A DNA stretch of 64,000 nucleotides, taken from NCBI GenBank assembly GCA_001557505.1, contig LSAX01000003.1, forward strand, positions 2,790,001 to 2,854,000, given 5' to 3'. Both the position numbers and the translations under genes were made by a program. The notes below the pieces were generated by a model. That model ran no database searches, was not told where the DNA came from, and worked only from the letters and a program-made list of their open reading frames with translations. This DNA is from Reticulascus tulasneorum. Taxonomy: Eukaryota; Ascomycota; Sordariomycetes; Glomerellales; Reticulascaceae. This document shows, piece after piece, positions 62,771 to 64,000 of this stretch (position 1 is its first letter; each line of letters opens with the position of its first letter).

Positions 62771-64000
62771 TCACAAATCTATCGCCATCGCCCCGTTCGT
62801 GTGATGATTCCCGTTGACCTCCACGGCATCGACCTGCGTGCCCCTCGTGTCGCTCTGACAGCCGGGGCAATTGTGAATAACCTCGTGGGCAAACACATCG
62901 CAGTCGATACAGAAATGCTGCCCGCATACCTCGCATGCGTAACGCCCACTCTCGCTAACGCCCTTGCTCTCGGGTTTCGACGGGGCATCCTGCGCCTTCT
63001 CCTTGCCCTTCGCAGACTGGCGCTTCGGCTGCTCGGGGAACGGCGCCAGGCACGAGTAGCAGGCCCTTGAACTTTCGGCCTGCGCCCAGGACACTTCGAC
63101 CCAGTTGCGGAGCGGGAAGAGGTGGTGGTAGGAGCGGGCGAGATGAGTGGATAGGATGAGTGTTAAACCGCAAGCCGGACATTCCGATGGTAAGCGGCAG
63201 ACGCGCGTGCTGCAACGGGTGCAGAGGTAGCCTTCACGAAAGGGCTTGTTGTGACAGGCGCAGTAGCTTGAGCTGTCGCCGGGGGCGAGCGTCCGGGATG
63301 GAAAGCCCATCATGAGGAGGCTCGGCACGTTCTGCACTTCTGTTCTTGTAACGGGCGGTGTCGTGATGGCCAGGAACAGGTCTCGAAAATGTACCTCGTT
63401 CAAAGCCACTTTGTACTGGCCGCCGTCACCGGCATTGGTCCGCGAGCACAGCTCTGCGCAGATGGCCACCTGGGCAGATAACCCCACTATAGAGACCCGT
63501 ATGCGGTCGGTGATGAGGTTGTTGATAGTATCATGGATATCGCCCGGATCGCTCGACAGCAAAGCGCCGTAGATGATGAGAACTTCCCGCGTTCCGTGCG
63601 AGGGGGCATGGCTAAGGCTTCCGTCAGCGAGATTCCACCGGCCAAGATAGGCAGGGGGACATACAACAGCGCTCCACGGCACATCTCCAGCGCATTCTGC
63701 AAACTCGGATTTCCCTGCGACTCCTGTCCCTCCCACTCCCGCAAGTGCTCCAGATGATCCGTCGGATTGCCGCTCATATCGCTGATCCGCACCGCCACGC
63801 CATCCCGCATCGCTATGATCCCCAGCTGCGAGATGGGGTTCTGCTCGAAGTACTCGCGCACAAACTCGATGGCGTACGTGATGGTGAGCCGGTACCGCGT
63901 GGGCAGCAGGTCCTTCTCGGCCATGGCGAATGACATGTCCAGTACCAGCATCAGGTGCCTGATTATTCCACGCTGCAGCGGCGTCGTGTCACGAAGCAGC
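62771..64000 (-). CDS. SSL1: TFIIH core subunit Ssl1/p44 (N-terminus beyond right edge)
   Basis: Exons 64000-63665 and 63611-62771 with a 53-bp intron; about 391 residues in the window. The frame is open to the edge with LQRGIIRHLMLVLDMSFAMA, the start of the VWA-like domain. It continues RYRLTITYAIEFVREYFEQN and SQLGIIAMRDGVA, with ALFHAPSHGTREVLIIYGAL across the splice. The C-terminal zinc-binding parts are C4-type (CACHNKPFREGYLCTRCSTR..CPACG) and RING-like (CYSCLAPFP..CEVCGQHFCIDCDVFAHEVIHNCPGC). Ssl1 is a structural and regulatory partner of the Rad3/XPD helicase in TFIIH, used in transcription initiation and nucleotide excision repair. A Ser/Lys-rich insert of about 25 residues splits the second zinc module. 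The true start lies outside the window. Confidence 0.95.

Overview
The window reads as nuclear DNA of a filamentous ascomycete (Pezizomycotina, most likely Sordariomycetes). Most introns are about 50-95 bp with GT..AG ends and CTAAC/CTAAT-type branch points. The gene set includes a UDP-galactopyranose mutase, a very large group X hybrid histidine kinase and allantoicase. Spacers are long and carry mono- to hexanucleotide repeats. I cannot name the species. Exon joins below were worked out by hand from reading frames, splice sites and remembered family sequences, not from alignments or transcripts.

Left part (1-18.4 kb): a partial minus-strand protein with a split GAF-like domain; a cytochrome b561 gene (minus) divergent from allantoicase (plus); an ankyrin/DIL protein (plus); and a TBC Rab-GAP (plus) behind a pyrimidine-rich leader. 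Middle part (18.4-39.8 kb): about 21 kb whose only convincing gene is a proline-rich nuclear-type protein (25414-26967, minus). The rest is non-coding and rich in poly-G/poly-C tracts and microsatellites. Right part (39.8-64 kb): the group X histidine kinase (minus, 2,494 aa) and UDP-galactopyranose mutase (minus), then a spacer with a 340-bp terminal-inverted-repeat element.

The right end is a dense housekeeping cluster: a TPT/DMT-family transporter (plus), ribosomal protein eL27 (minus, with an 8-nt last exon), an NCE101-like micro-protein (plus), a TTC36-like TPR protein (minus), 4-hydroxyphenylpyruvate dioxygenase (plus), and the TFIIH subunit Ssl1/p44 (minus, cut by the right edge).

These genes do not form one pathway. 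Themes are signalling (two sensor-type proteins), cell-surface glycan synthesis (UGM), nitrogen and tyrosine catabolism (allantoicase, HPPD), membrane traffic (TBC GAP, transporter) and core gene expression (eL27, Ssl1). I saw no tRNA, rRNA, CRISPR array, secondary-metabolite cluster or autonomous transposon. The best leads are the split-GAF protein at the left edge, the inverted-repeat element, the 21-kb gene-poor block with its homopolymer tracts, and the paired CACGTG boxes between eL27 and NCE101.
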